From an uncultured Oscillospiraceae bacterium (GTDB lineage: Bacteria > Bacillota > Clostridia > Oscillospirales > Oscillospiraceae), in contig CAJUPU010000039.1 of assembly GCA_910588495.1 (NCBI GenBank), positions 1-27,566 on the forward strand: 27,566 nucleotides of DNA, given 5' to 3'. The notes beneath the pieces were generated by a model. That model was not told where the DNA came from. It searched no databases and saw nothing but the letters and a program-made list of their open reading frames with translations. The first letter of the stretch is position 1, and every line of letters starts with the position of its first letter. Made by a program: the position numbers and the translations under genes. Below are positions 7,109 to 14,328 of the stretch, piece after piece.

Positions 7109-7987
7109 ATGGCTGCCAGAAAAAAACTGATCCTCCCCTTTTTGCTGCCCACCGTGGTATTGATCGTCGTCTTTTTCATCTGGCCTACGATCCAGACGGT
7201 CCAGCTGTCCTTCCTGGACTGGCAGGGCACCTTCCGCACATCGGGGTTCCATGGCGTGCAGAATTATAAGCGTCTCCTGACGGACCCCACTTTCCGCTCC
7301 ACCATCGGCCATACCTTCGCCTACTTTTTCGTCTCCAGCGCCATCTTGTTCCCCGTCGCCACGTTCCTGGCGGTGGCCTTGCAGCGGGTGAAGCGGGGCA
7401 AGATGGTCATCCAGTTCTGCATCTTCATGCCGGTGACCCTCTCCGTGGTGGTGGCCGCCGTGTTGTGGAAATGGTATATCTACGACCCCAACATGGGCAT
7501 GCTGAACACCGTTTTGCGGGCCATGGGTCTGGACTCGCTTGCCCAGGCGTGGCTGGGCAATTCGTCCACCGCCTTGGTAGCCGTCATCATGATGTCCATT
7601 TGGCACGGTGTCGCCACATGGGTCATCATGATCATCTCCGGCCTGGACCGCATCCCGCCCGAGCTGCTGGAGGCGGCCCGGCTGGACGGGGCGGGCGAGA
7701 TGAAAATATTTTTTCGCATCACCCTGCCCCTGCTCTGGGAGGTCCTCAGCACCCTGCTGATCCTGTCTTTCATCGGGTCCATGCAGCAGTTCCCGGTGGT
7801 GTTCGCGATGACTCAGGGCGGGCCCTACGGCTCCACGGAGCTGATGGGCACCTATCTCTACAAGGTGGCCTTCGAGGGCCGGATGTTCAGCTATGGGTGT
7901 GCCATGGCCATCGTCATGGCGGTCATCATCCTGTTCATCAGCGTCTTCGGAAACCGGTTCATCAAAGCGGAACCCATCGAATACTGA
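7109..7987 (+). CDS. ABC sugar transporter permease (MalF/UgpA type)
   Basis: This 292-residue integral membrane protein has about six hydrophobic segments, the first near residues 8-26 (ILPFLLPTVVLIVVFFIW). The EAA loop that contacts the ATPase is clear: EAARLDGAGEMKIFF followed by RITLPLL. Start 7109 is chosen because GGAGGG lies 5 nt upstream; an upstream in-frame ATG at 7061 lacks a site. The gene lies between the binding-protein gene and the second permease, and the pair would form the channel. No ATP-binding subunit is encoded here, so a shared ATPase of the MsmX kind from elsewhere in the genome is presumably used, as is common in Firmicutes. Confidence 0.93.
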   Translation: MAARKKLILPFLLPTVVLIVVFFIWPTIQTVQLSFLDWQGTFRTSGFHGVQNYKRLLTDPTFRSTIGHTFAYFFVSSAILFPVATFLAVALQRVKRGKMVIQFCIFMPVTLSVVVAAVLWKWYIYDPNMGMLNTVLRAMGLDSLAQAWLGNSSTALVAVIMMSIWHGVATWVIMIISGLDRIPPELLEAARLDGAGEMKIFFRITLPLLWEVLSTLLILSFIGSMQQFPVVFAMTQGGPYGSTELMGTYLYKVAFEGRMFSYGCAMAIVMAVIILFISVFGNRFIKAEPIEY

Positions 7988-8014
7988 GCCCGCGGCCGAC
8001 CAGAGGAGGATCAA

Positions 8015-8875
8015 ATGAAACATACGCATACGATCAGACACCGGCGGCTGTCAAAGGGCATGGCTTTCATTTACGCCGTCCTGCTTCTTCACTGCGCGTT
8101 CAACATTCTCTCCTTCCTGCTGCTGTTCTCTGGCTCTCTGAAAGGGAACGCGGAGATCTTCACCAGCAGCCTGTGGGCCCTGCCGGAGAAGCCGCTCTGG
8201 CAGAACTACGCGGACGCGTGGAGCATCGGCAGGATCGGAACCTATACCCTCAACAGCGTCTATGTCACGGGAATGACGGTGGCCATCACCATTATCTTGG
8301 CCAGCATGGCGGCCTATATACTGGGCCGCGTCAGCTTCCGGATGAAAAATTTCGTCACGTCGCTCATCATGGTGGGCATGATGCTGCCCTCTTTTGTCAT
8401 CGCCATCCCCCTGTTCGACCTGCTCAACCGCCTGAACCTGCTCAACAACCTGAACGGGCTGATCATCGTCTATGTCACCAAGCAGCTGCCCTTCAGCATC
8501 TTCGTGCTGACCAGCTTCTATAAGGGCCTGCCCTTCGACCTGGAGGAGGCTGCGGTGATCGACGGTGCCGCCCCCTTCCACGTCTTCGCCCGCATCATGC
8601 TGCCGCTGACCGGCCCGGCCATGCTGGCGGTGACAATCAACAACATTTTGAACATTTGGAACGAATTTCTGCTGGCGCTGATTTTCCTGAACAACCGTGA
8701 CATCTACACGCTGCCCATCGGCCTGTTCTATCTCAGCCAGGCCGCGGAGTACTCCTCCGCCTGGACGGTGCTGTTCGCCGGGATGATCACCAGCGTGGTG
8801 CCCGTGCTGATCATTTTTGCCCTGTTCCAGAAGCAGTTCGCCGCCGGAGTATCCCAGGGCGCGATCAAAGGATAA
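8015..8875 (+). CDS. ABC sugar transporter permease (MalG/UgpE type)
   Basis: This 286-residue second permease has an N-terminal membrane segment (about residues 15-37), further hydrophobic helices and the EAA loop EEAAVIDGAAPFHVFARIML followed by PLTGP. The GLNLLNNLNGLIIVY-like region with NRLNLLNNLNG is typical of MalG-type permeases. AGAGGAGG precedes the start, 27 nt after the first permease. It forms the heterodimeric channel with that permease. As with its partner, the ATPase must come from elsewhere. A short CCCCC/GGGGG hairpin follows in the 44-nt gap before the next gene. Confidence 0.93.
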   Translation: MKHTHTIRHRRLSKGMAFIYAVLLLHCAFNILSFLLLFSGSLKGNAEIFTSSLWALPEKPLWQNYADAWSIGRIGTYTLNSVYVTGMTVAITIILASMAAYILGRVSFRMKNFVTSLIMVGMMLPSFVIAIPLFDLLNRLNLLNNLNGLIIVYVTKQLPFSIFVLTSFYKGLPFDLEEAAVIDGAAPFHVFARIMLPLTGPAMLAVTINNILNIWNEFLLALIFLNNRDIYTLPIGLFYLSQAAEYSSAWTVLFAGMITSVVPVLIIFALFQKQFAAGVSQGAIKG

Positions 8876-8919
8876 TTCCCCCGCAGGGGGCATCAAAGCC
8901 ATAGGAAGGAAGGAATCAT

Positions 8920-10182
8920 ATGCTTTTAGGTGTCGCCAAAGTATGCATTACGCCTCCGGTGGGGGTCTGGCAGGGGGGGTACGCCTCCCGGACCAGGCCC
9001 TGTGAGAAGATCAGCGAGGACATTTTCGTGCGCGTGCACATCCACCGCCACCAGGAGCAAACGGTGGCGTACATCTACGCCGACATCGTCCAGTGGGACA
9101 ACCTGGTGGTGGCAGAGGCCCGAAACACGCTGCGGGAAAAATTCGGTCTGAAGGAGAACCAGCTGGTATTCCTGGCCTCCCACAACCACTCCGGCCCCAT
9201 CGTGGGCCATGACGAGATGCAGATCCCCCCCGCCGTGGAGAGCCCCGCCTACACCAGCTTTGTGATGGAAAAGGTGTGCCAGGCTGTGGAGACGGCCTTG
9301 TCCTGCCTGCGGGAGGTCACTATGGTCCGCTACAACGGCCTGTGCCGGCAGAACGTGTTCCGCCGGGTCAACGAGGACGGCAAGGTGCGCATGGCCCCCA
9401 ACTATGAGGTGCCCGCGGACCGGAACCTGACCGTTCTGGCCATGCGGGACGGGGACGGCGTTGTGCGCGGGCTCATGGTCCACTACGCCTGCCACGCCAA
9501 CCTGGCCAACAATTATGAGCTCCACCCGGACTATCCCGGCGTGACGCTGCGGATGCTGGACGAGGCCTATCCGGACAGCGTGGCCCTGTTCATGCAGGGC
9601 TGTACCGGAGACCTGCGGCCCAACAGCGTATGCGGGACGGAGTTTGTCCCCGCCCAGTATGACAAGGTGCTCCAATTCGCGGAGATTTTTGCGAACACAT
9701 GCCGGCGCACCATGGAGGGCCCTGCCATCCCAGTGAAAGACGGGCTGCGGGTGGCCGTGGAAAAGCTGCGCCTCCCCCTGGTGAACACCAGGACCCGGGA
9801 GGAATTGGAGGAGCTCACCCGCACGGGAACGGATTTCCAGCGTTCCTGGGCCCAGACCGTGCTGAGGCGGGGCAACCCGGCCAGCGAGGTCCTGGAAATC
9901 ATGCAGATCCGCTACGGCTCCGGCTGCACCATCTACACCTTCAACGGCGAGGTGGTCCAGGCCTATGCCGCCTATGCCCGGGAGCTGGACCCGGAGGCGG
10001 TCTGCGCCGCCTACACCAACGGCATGATCGGCTATATCAGCACCGCCAAGGAAATTGTGGAGGGCGGGTATGAGCCGGACGAGTCCGCGCCGTATTTCGG
10101 CCTGGCTGGCACCTATTCCATTGAGATCGAGCAGCTCATCCGGGATCGCTTCCGCAAATTGCGGGAAACCATCAAAAATTAG
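8920..10182 (+). CDS. Neutral/alkaline ceramidase-like hydrolase
   Basis: This 420-residue protein resembles the N-terminal catalytic domain of neutral ceramidases, zinc amidases that remove a fatty acyl chain from an amine. Visible family motifs are GVAKVCITPPVGVWQGGYAS at the start, LASHNHSGP (about 86-94, zinc His) corresponding to the THTHSGP motif, HYACHAN (second His), DYPGVTLRMLDEA and FMQGCTGDLRPN. The immunoglobulin-like C-terminal domain and the signal peptide of secreted ceramidases are missing, so it acts in the cytoplasm. A GGAAGGAAGG ribosome site precedes the start. Lying between sugar permeases and NagA, it more likely cuts an amide or related bond in an imported amino-sugar conjugate than in ceramide. 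That is inference; the substrate is unknown. Confidence 0.8.
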   Translation: MLLGVAKVCITPPVGVWQGGYASRTRPCEKISEDIFVRVHIHRHQEQTVAYIYADIVQWDNLVVAEARNTLREKFGLKENQLVFLASHNHSGPIVGHDEMQIPPAVESPAYTSFVMEKVCQAVETALSCLREVTMVRYNGLCRQNVFRRVNEDGKVRMAPNYEVPADRNLTVLAMRDGDGVVRGLMVHYACHANLANNYELHPDYPGVTLRMLDEAYPDSVALFMQGCTGDLRPNSVCGTEFVPAQYDKVLQFAEIFANTCRRTMEGPAIPVKDGLRVAVEKLRLPLVNTRTREELEELTRTGTDFQRSWAQTVLRRGNPASEVLEIMQIRYGSGCTIYTFNGEVVQAYAAYARELDPEAVCAAYTNGMIGYISTAKEIVEGGYEPDESAPYFGLAGTYSIEIEQLIRDRFRKLRETIKN

Positions 10183-10199
10183 AAAGGACGGGTTTTATC

Positions 10200-10961
10200 A
10201 TGCGGCAGGGCAGTGTAATGGACGCCTATTACAAAGAGGTCATCGGGATCATCACCGATATCCACGAAAACGAGAAGGAGCGTATCCTCCAATGCGCCCG
10301 CGTTGTGGCCGACCAGGTGAAGGAGGACCGCCTGATCCACATATGGGGCCCTGGCGGCCACTCCAATCTGGCCGCCATGGAGGTCTTTTTCCGTGCCGGC
10401 GGGCTGATGCACGTCTCCGCCATCCTGAACCAGGAGACCATGCTCAACGGAGGGGCCATGAAGTCCATGCAGGTGGAGCGCCTGCCCGGTTACGGCAGGA
10501 TCGTGGTCAACGACTACGGCATCGGCAAGGGCGACCTGCTGATCGTGGTCAACGCCTACGGCATCAACTCCGCCACCATTGACGCGGCCCTCACGGCAAA
10601 GGAGAATGGCGCCACTGTCATCGGCATTTGCTCCCACGAGCACGCCAGGAACACCCCGCCGGACCATGTGGCCCGGCACCCCTCCAAGAAAAACCTCCAG
10701 GACGTGGTGGACTACACGATCGACTGCAAGGTGAAGGTGGGCGACGCGGTGCTGGAACTGCCCGGCTTTGAGCAGAAGATCGGCGCGCTGAGTACCTTCG
10801 CCAACGCCTATGTGCTCAACGCCATGGTGGTAGAGGCCATCAACATGCTGGTGGAGGACGGGGTGAACCCGCCCGTCTGGCGCAGCGGGAACTGCACCGG
10901 CGGGGACGAATGGAACAACCAGTTCATCCAACGCTTCCGCAGCGCGGTGCGCTGCCTGTAG
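10200..10961 (+). CDS. SIS-domain sugar isomerase-like protein (UPF0309 type)
   Basis: This 253-residue protein has a sugar isomerase (SIS) fold. HIWGPGGHSNLAAMEVFF (about 47-64) is the phosphosugar-loop region, and DLLIVVNAYGINSATIDAA followed by KENGATVIGICS is the usual second half. It resembles the uncharacterised UPF0309 group, distant from GlmS, MurQ and GmhA. SIS proteins bind phosphosugars and isomerise, deaminate or cleave ether bonds. Its place between a ceramidase-like enzyme and NagA suggests a phosphorylated amino sugar as ligand. GAAAGGACGGG precedes ATG 10200; the next ATG at 10218 is possible. The gap to NagA is 10 nt, so they are co-transcribed. Precise reaction unknown. Confidence 0.85.
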   Translation: MRQGSVMDAYYKEVIGIITDIHENEKERILQCARVVADQVKEDRLIHIWGPGGHSNLAAMEVFFRAGGLMHVSAILNQETMLNGGAMKSMQVERLPGYGRIVVNDYGIGKGDLLIVVNAYGINSATIDAALTAKENGATVIGICSHEHARNTPPDHVARHPSKKNLQDVVDYTIDCKVKVGDAVLELPGFEQKIGALSTFANAYVLNAMVVEAINMLVEDGVNPPVWRSGNCTGGDEWNNQFIQRFRSAVRCL

Positions 10962-10971
10962 GTGAGCGCGG

Positions 10972-12138
10972 ATGATCACCTGCTACCACAACGCCAGGCT
11001 GGTGCTCCCGGACGCGGTCCGCGCCGGCGGGCTGGTGACCCAGGACGGGACCATCACGGCCATTCTCCCGGAGGGTGCGCGGGCGTCCGCAGACCGGGAG
11101 ATCGACTGCGGCGGGATGTACCTCTCTCCCGGCTTCATCGACATCCACGTACACGGGGCCGGCGGATATGACTTCATGGACTCGGAGGAGGCCGTCTACG
11201 GGGCCAGCCGGTGCCATATGCTGCACGGGACCACCAGCATCGTGCCCACCACCATCACCGGCAGCCGGGAACAGCTGCTGGAATTTGTGGAGATGTTCAA
11301 CCGGGTGGAGCTGGAGCGACCGGGGTGCCCCCACATCCTGGGCCTCCACCTGGAGGGTCCCTATTTCGCGGCGGCCCAGGCCGGCGCGCAGAACCCGGAG
11401 TACCTGCGCTGTCCCCAGCCGGAAGAGTATGAGGAGGTACTGCGCCGGACAGACCGCATCCGCCGCTGGTCCTTCGCGGTGGAGCTGGAGGGGGCGGACC
11501 GGTTCCTGGAGGTCCTCCACCGGCGGGGCATTATCACGAGCCTGGCCCACTCGGACGCCAGCTTCGCCCAGGTGCGCCACGCCCACGACCTGGGGCTGTC
11601 TTGCCTGACCCATTTCTACTCCTGCATGACCACTGTGCGCCGGAAAAACGCTTACCGCTACGCCGGGGCCATCGAGGCCGGCTATCTCCTGGACGATTTG
11701 TATGTGGAGGCCATCACCGACGGGAGCCACTTGCCCGCAGAGCTGCTCCAGCTGATATACAAGTGCAAGCGGCCCCACCGTGTCTGCCTGGTCACCGACA
11801 GCATCCTGGCGGCAGGTATGCCCGACGGGGAGTACGATCTGGGGGGCCTCCGGTGCATCAAGGAGGACGGTGTGGCAAAGCTGCCCGACCGTAGCGCCTT
11901 TGCCGGGAGTGTCGCCACCACGGACATGCTGGTGCGGACCTTCCGGAGGCTGACGGGTGCGCCGCTGGAGGATGTGGTCCGCATGGCCTCCCTCACCCCG
12001 GCGGAGTTGATGGGGATCGGCGGCAGAACGGGCTCCATCCGGGTGGGGAAAGCTGCGGATCTGCTGGTGTTTGATGAGGATATCCACATTCACCACGTTG
12101 TGGTGGGTGGCAGGACGGAGACCTCCGACCTGCTGTGA
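10972..12138 (+). CDS. nagA: N-acetylglucosamine-6-phosphate deacetylase (NagA-like)
   Basis: This 388-residue amidohydrolase removes the acetyl group from N-acetylglucosamine 6-phosphate to give glucosamine 6-phosphate for NagB. Metal and catalytic motifs are in place: HVH at 59-61 within PGFIDIHVHGAGG, Glu128 in GLHLEGP, His193 in LAHSDAS, His214 in LTHFYSCM, and Asp276 in LVTDSILAAG as catalytic acid. Length is normal for the family. AGGTGA precedes the start. The sequence LTHFYSCM replaces the common LTHLFNAM, so some shift in substrate is possible. Last gene before a hairpin that probably ends the main operon. Cytoplasmic. Confidence 0.92.
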   Translation: MITCYHNARLVLPDAVRAGGLVTQDGTITAILPEGARASADREIDCGGMYLSPGFIDIHVHGAGGYDFMDSEEAVYGASRCHMLHGTTSIVPTTITGSREQLLEFVEMFNRVELERPGCPHILGLHLEGPYFAAAQAGAQNPEYLRCPQPEEYEEVLRRTDRIRRWSFAVELEGADRFLEVLHRRGIITSLAHSDASFAQVRHAHDLGLSCLTHFYSCMTTVRRKNAYRYAGAIEAGYLLDDLYVEAITDGSHLPAELLQLIYKCKRPHRVCLVTDSILAAGMPDGEYDLGGLRCIKEDGVAKLPDRSAFAGSVATTDMLVRTFRRLTGAPLEDVVRMASLTPAELMGIGGRTGSIRVGKAADLLVFDEDIHIHHVVVGGRTETSDLL

Positions 12139-12150
12139 CCTCTTCTGAAG

Positions 12151-12181
12151 GAGGGCGGACAGTCTTGGGCGGTCCGCCCTC
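12151..12181 (+). terminator. Hairpin after the NagA-like gene
   Basis: GAGGGCGGAC (12151-12160) pairs perfectly with GTCCGCCCTC (12172-12181) around an 11-nt loop, 12 nt after the stop codon. The tail TCCCTTTG is a poor U-tract, so termination may be partial and allow reading into the EamA gene. Confidence 0.6.
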
Positions 12182-12232
12182 TCCCTTTGCCGCTTCGCGG
12201 CCTGAGACAACGCTCCGCAGAGGTGAACTTTT

Positions 12233-13123
12233 ATGAAACGGAACTATCTGTACGCGGCTTCAGCCATCCTGATCTGGTCCACCATGGCGGCGGTGGTAAA
12301 GCTCCTCCTGACCGGCCTCCCCAGCCTGGAGGCGCTGGCTGTCAGCAGTTTTTTTGCCTTCCTGCTCCTGCTGGCCATCAACCTGCGCGGCAGGGCACAG
12401 GCCATGAGGCGCTGGCCGCTCCGGGACTATATGACCGTGGCGGTCCTTGGCTTTGTCGGGCTGTTCCTGTATTCCGCGCTGTACTATTACGGGCTGTCGC
12501 AGTTGAGCTCCCAGGAGGCATGCATCCTGAACTATCTGTGGCCCATCATGCTGGTGATTTTCTCCAGCGTGATCTTGAAGGAACGGATGACCCCCATAAA
12601 AGCGGCAGCCATGCTTTGCTCTTTCGCCGGTATCGTGGTCCTCTCCATCGGCGGCGGGTCGGGCAGCGGGAACCGGACCTCTGGAATGCTCAGTTGCGTG
12701 GCTGCTGCGGCCTGCTACGGCCTGTTCTCCGTGCTGAACAAAAAGGCGGGCAAGGACCAGACGGTCACCATGATGACCGTCTGGCTGACCACGGGCGTGT
12801 GTGCGCTGGCCGCCGGCCTGATCACAGAGACTTGGACGCCCATCACGGGGATGCAGTGGCTGGGCCTTTTATGGCTTGGATCGGCCTGCAACGCGGCGGG
12901 CTACCTGCTCTGGGCCCTCGCCCTGAATGGAGCGGAAAACACGGCGGCAATCGCCAATCTAGCCTATCTGACGCCCTTTTTGTCCTTGGCCGTATCCGCC
13001 GTGCTGCTCAAGGAGAAACCCCGGGCACACATGATCGTGGCGCTGGTCCTCATCGTGGGGGGAATTTTATTACAGCAGATTTGGGACCAACGTAGGTCAA
13101 AGGCTCCGGCCTTTGACCCCTGA
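12233..13123 (+). CDS. EamA-family (DMT) transporter
   Basis: This 296-residue protein has ten predicted hydrophobic segments arranged as two five-helix EamA repeats; the start LYAASAILIWSTMAAVVKLL and the central ACILNYLWPIMLVIFSSVIL, then KERMT, are hallmark positions, with a second repeat around ENTAAIANLAYLTPFLSLAV and LLKEK. Members export or import small metabolites and amino acids; the substrate cannot be read. It follows the NagA-like gene by 95 nt after a hairpin and may be the last gene of the LacI-controlled operon, for example to release or take up a breakdown product. AGAGGTG precedes the start. A terminator overlaps the last codons. Confidence 0.9.
   Translation: MKRNYLYAASAILIWSTMAAVVKLLLTGLPSLEALAVSSFFAFLLLLAINLRGRAQAMRRWPLRDYMTVAVLGFVGLFLYSALYYYGLSQLSSQEACILNYLWPIMLVIFSSVILKERMTPIKAAAMLCSFAGIVVLSIGGGSGSGNRTSGMLSCVAAAACYGLFSVLNKKAGKDQTVTMMTVWLTTGVCALAAGLITETWTPITGMQWLGLLWLGSACNAAGYLLWALALNGAENTAAIANLAYLTPFLSLAVSAVLLKEKPRAHMIVALVLIVGGILLQQIWDQRRSKAPAFDP
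13095..13118 (+). terminator. Terminator hairpin overlapping the end of the EamA gene
   Basis: GGTCAAAGGC (13095-13104) pairs with GCCTTTGACC (13109-13118) around TCCG and sits inside the last codons of the gene. The following sequence lacks a clean U-tract. Confidence 0.5.
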
Positions 13124-13290
13124 CCCCTGTTTTCACCGCCCGCAAGGGCCGGCGTGTCCTGTCAGATGAAAGTCATGTAAATGTTCAAGTGGCGGGCCCA
13201 GGCTGGGAAGATGTTGAATACGCCCTTAGATGGTTCTCGTCAACCCACTTCAATACCTTTTGTCCATCCACCACTACAGTGGTCACTTGA

Positions 13291-13467
13291 GCGGGTCTCC
13301 ACCTCCCGCATGTCCTCGTCGGTGGGCACGTTGAGAATGTGGATGGACAGCATCATGTTATGGTTCAGATCGGTCCAGTCCACCACGATCGCGTCCTGGA
13401 TATAGTCGGCGTGGTCTGTCAGGAACAGCATCCGGCAATAGCGGTCGCCCAGCTTCAGATAGTCGCC
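13291..13467 (-). pseudogene. Fragment of a VirB4-type conjugal transfer ATPase
   Basis: About 59 residues, GDYLKLGDRYCRMLFLTDHA, then DYIQDAIVVDWTDLNHNMML and SIHILNVPTDEDMREVETR, closely match an N-terminal part of the VirB4/TraE-like ATPases of Firmicutes integrative conjugative elements. The protein is normally several hundred residues long with Walker motifs, none of which remain. Both ends stop abruptly: upstream the sequence turns into a methyltransferase fragment, downstream (13240-13290) into unrelated coding. This is a relic of a conjugative element and not functional. Confidence 0.75.
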
Positions 13468-13495
13468 ATGCTTTCCAAAGGTGTTTCGTCCCCTC

Positions 13496-13780
13496 CCCGG
13501 GGATGTTCGTCCAGTAGAGCCGCTGACGGCTTTGAGTGGACACAAGGGCAGAGTTTATCAAAATGGGTTCCACGCCCAGCTCCATTGTGATTTGTGCCTA
13601 TATCGCCGGGGCCACGCTCTTGTTGTTCTCGTATAAATAGAAGTCCGGCCCGTATCGTTCTCTGGCAATCAGGTAGTTGCGAAACAGCTCCCGGCCCAAG
13701 CCCACCGGCTGTGTTTCCCAGTTCCGGGTCTGCGCGATACTCCAATGGGTACAGGGGGAGCCGCCCAGTAGAAGTTTCAT
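13496..13780 (-). pseudogene. Fragment of a C5-cytosine DNA methyltransferase
   Basis: The reading starts with LLLGGSPCTHWSIAQT, containing the catalytic Pro-Cys of C5-cytosine methyltransferases, followed by GRELFRNYLIARERYGPDFY and LYENNKS, the family's ENV-like motif. An in-frame TAG stop at 13600-13598 interrupts it; the same frame then continues with ELGVEPILINSALVSTQSRQ and RLYWTN, the next conserved block. The SAM-binding N-terminus and the target-recognition and C-terminal parts are absent. At about 13,490 it is joined to a VirB4 fragment in another frame. Such methyltransferases are common cargo on Firmicutes conjugative elements. Broken gene. Confidence 0.8.
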
Positions 13781-13803
13781 CTACAATCATGCTCCCACAA
13801 ATG

Positions 13804-13841
13804 AAAAACGGCCTCCAGTTCATTCACTGGAAGCCGTTTTT
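13804..13841. terminator. Bidirectional intrinsic terminator
   Basis: AAAAACGGC (13804-13812) and GCCGTTTTT (13833-13841) pair, with an inner stem CCAGT/ACTGG around a 6-nt loop, and run into T-tracts on both strands. It stands alone within debris of former genes. Confidence 0.75.
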
Positions 13842-13849
13842 GCTGGTTT

Positions 13850-14160
13850 TATTTCAAATGTCCTTTTATCGGGCATCGCCCCGGTCGTGGTGCTTGGGCT
13901 TGAAAAGATGGCCCCACTCGTCAAGCAGTTCAATTATAACTGTCGTCCATATAGCGGATGGTGTGATTGTGGGCTGTCCCGCTGTTGGAAAAGACGTGGA
14001 TACGCCCTCCATCCCGCACCCTGAACCGTTTCTTAAACGATCTTGTAGCTGCCAGCGGCGTTGTAGGTGCCGGTGATGATCTTCGCCAGTCGTACCTTCT
14101 CCACGGGCAGGGTATCCTTCTAACACAAAAAGGTAAGTGCCCGGCCCCGGTTTTTTGTTT
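13850..14160 (-). other. Degraded coding debris, not assigned
   Basis: All frames on the minus strand show short protein-like stretches, for example LPVEKVRLAKIITGTYNAAG and RDGGRIHVFSNSGTAHNHTI, interrupted by stops and frame changes. They look like the worn remains of one or more genes of the lost element. I do not recognise the family, and no intact gene is present. Confidence 0.4.
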
Positions 14161-14164
14161 GCGT

Positions 14165-14304
14165 TGGAGCAAGGACTCACCACTGGCGGAAGCCCCGGTG
14201 ACATCGCTGCCGGAATAGCCCTACCGCTCTATGAGCACGATATTCTTGCAGCCCGCCCGGGCGGCGGCGATGGCGGCGGAGTGGCCCAATGCGCTGTTGC
14301 GTTT
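14165..14304 (-). pseudogene. N-terminal fragment of an FAD-dependent oxidoreductase
   Basis: In one minus-strand frame the sequence reads GHSAAIAAARAGCKNIVLIE, then R, a TAG stop, and GYSGSDVTGASASGE. This matches the first Rossmann region of FAD-dependent oxidoreductases (normally GPAG..AAIAAARAG....LLIER.GY.GG). The stop replaces a usually aromatic or variable residue before GY, the first glycines are altered, and the rest of the protein is gone. It begins about 25 nt after the cupin stop codon on the same strand, so a flavin reductase gene may once have ended the redox operon. Confidence 0.6.
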
Positions 14305-14328
14305 TATGAGCGTTTATCGCCTCTTCCC

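Noticed and set aside
10924..12210. Long open frame (428 codons) on the minus strand opposite the NagA-like gene
   Set aside because: It is antisense to a protein with complete catalytic motifs, has no family features and no ribosome site. Long antisense frames are common in GC-rich coding DNA. The same holds for 19792-21156 and 7091-8041 on the minus strand.
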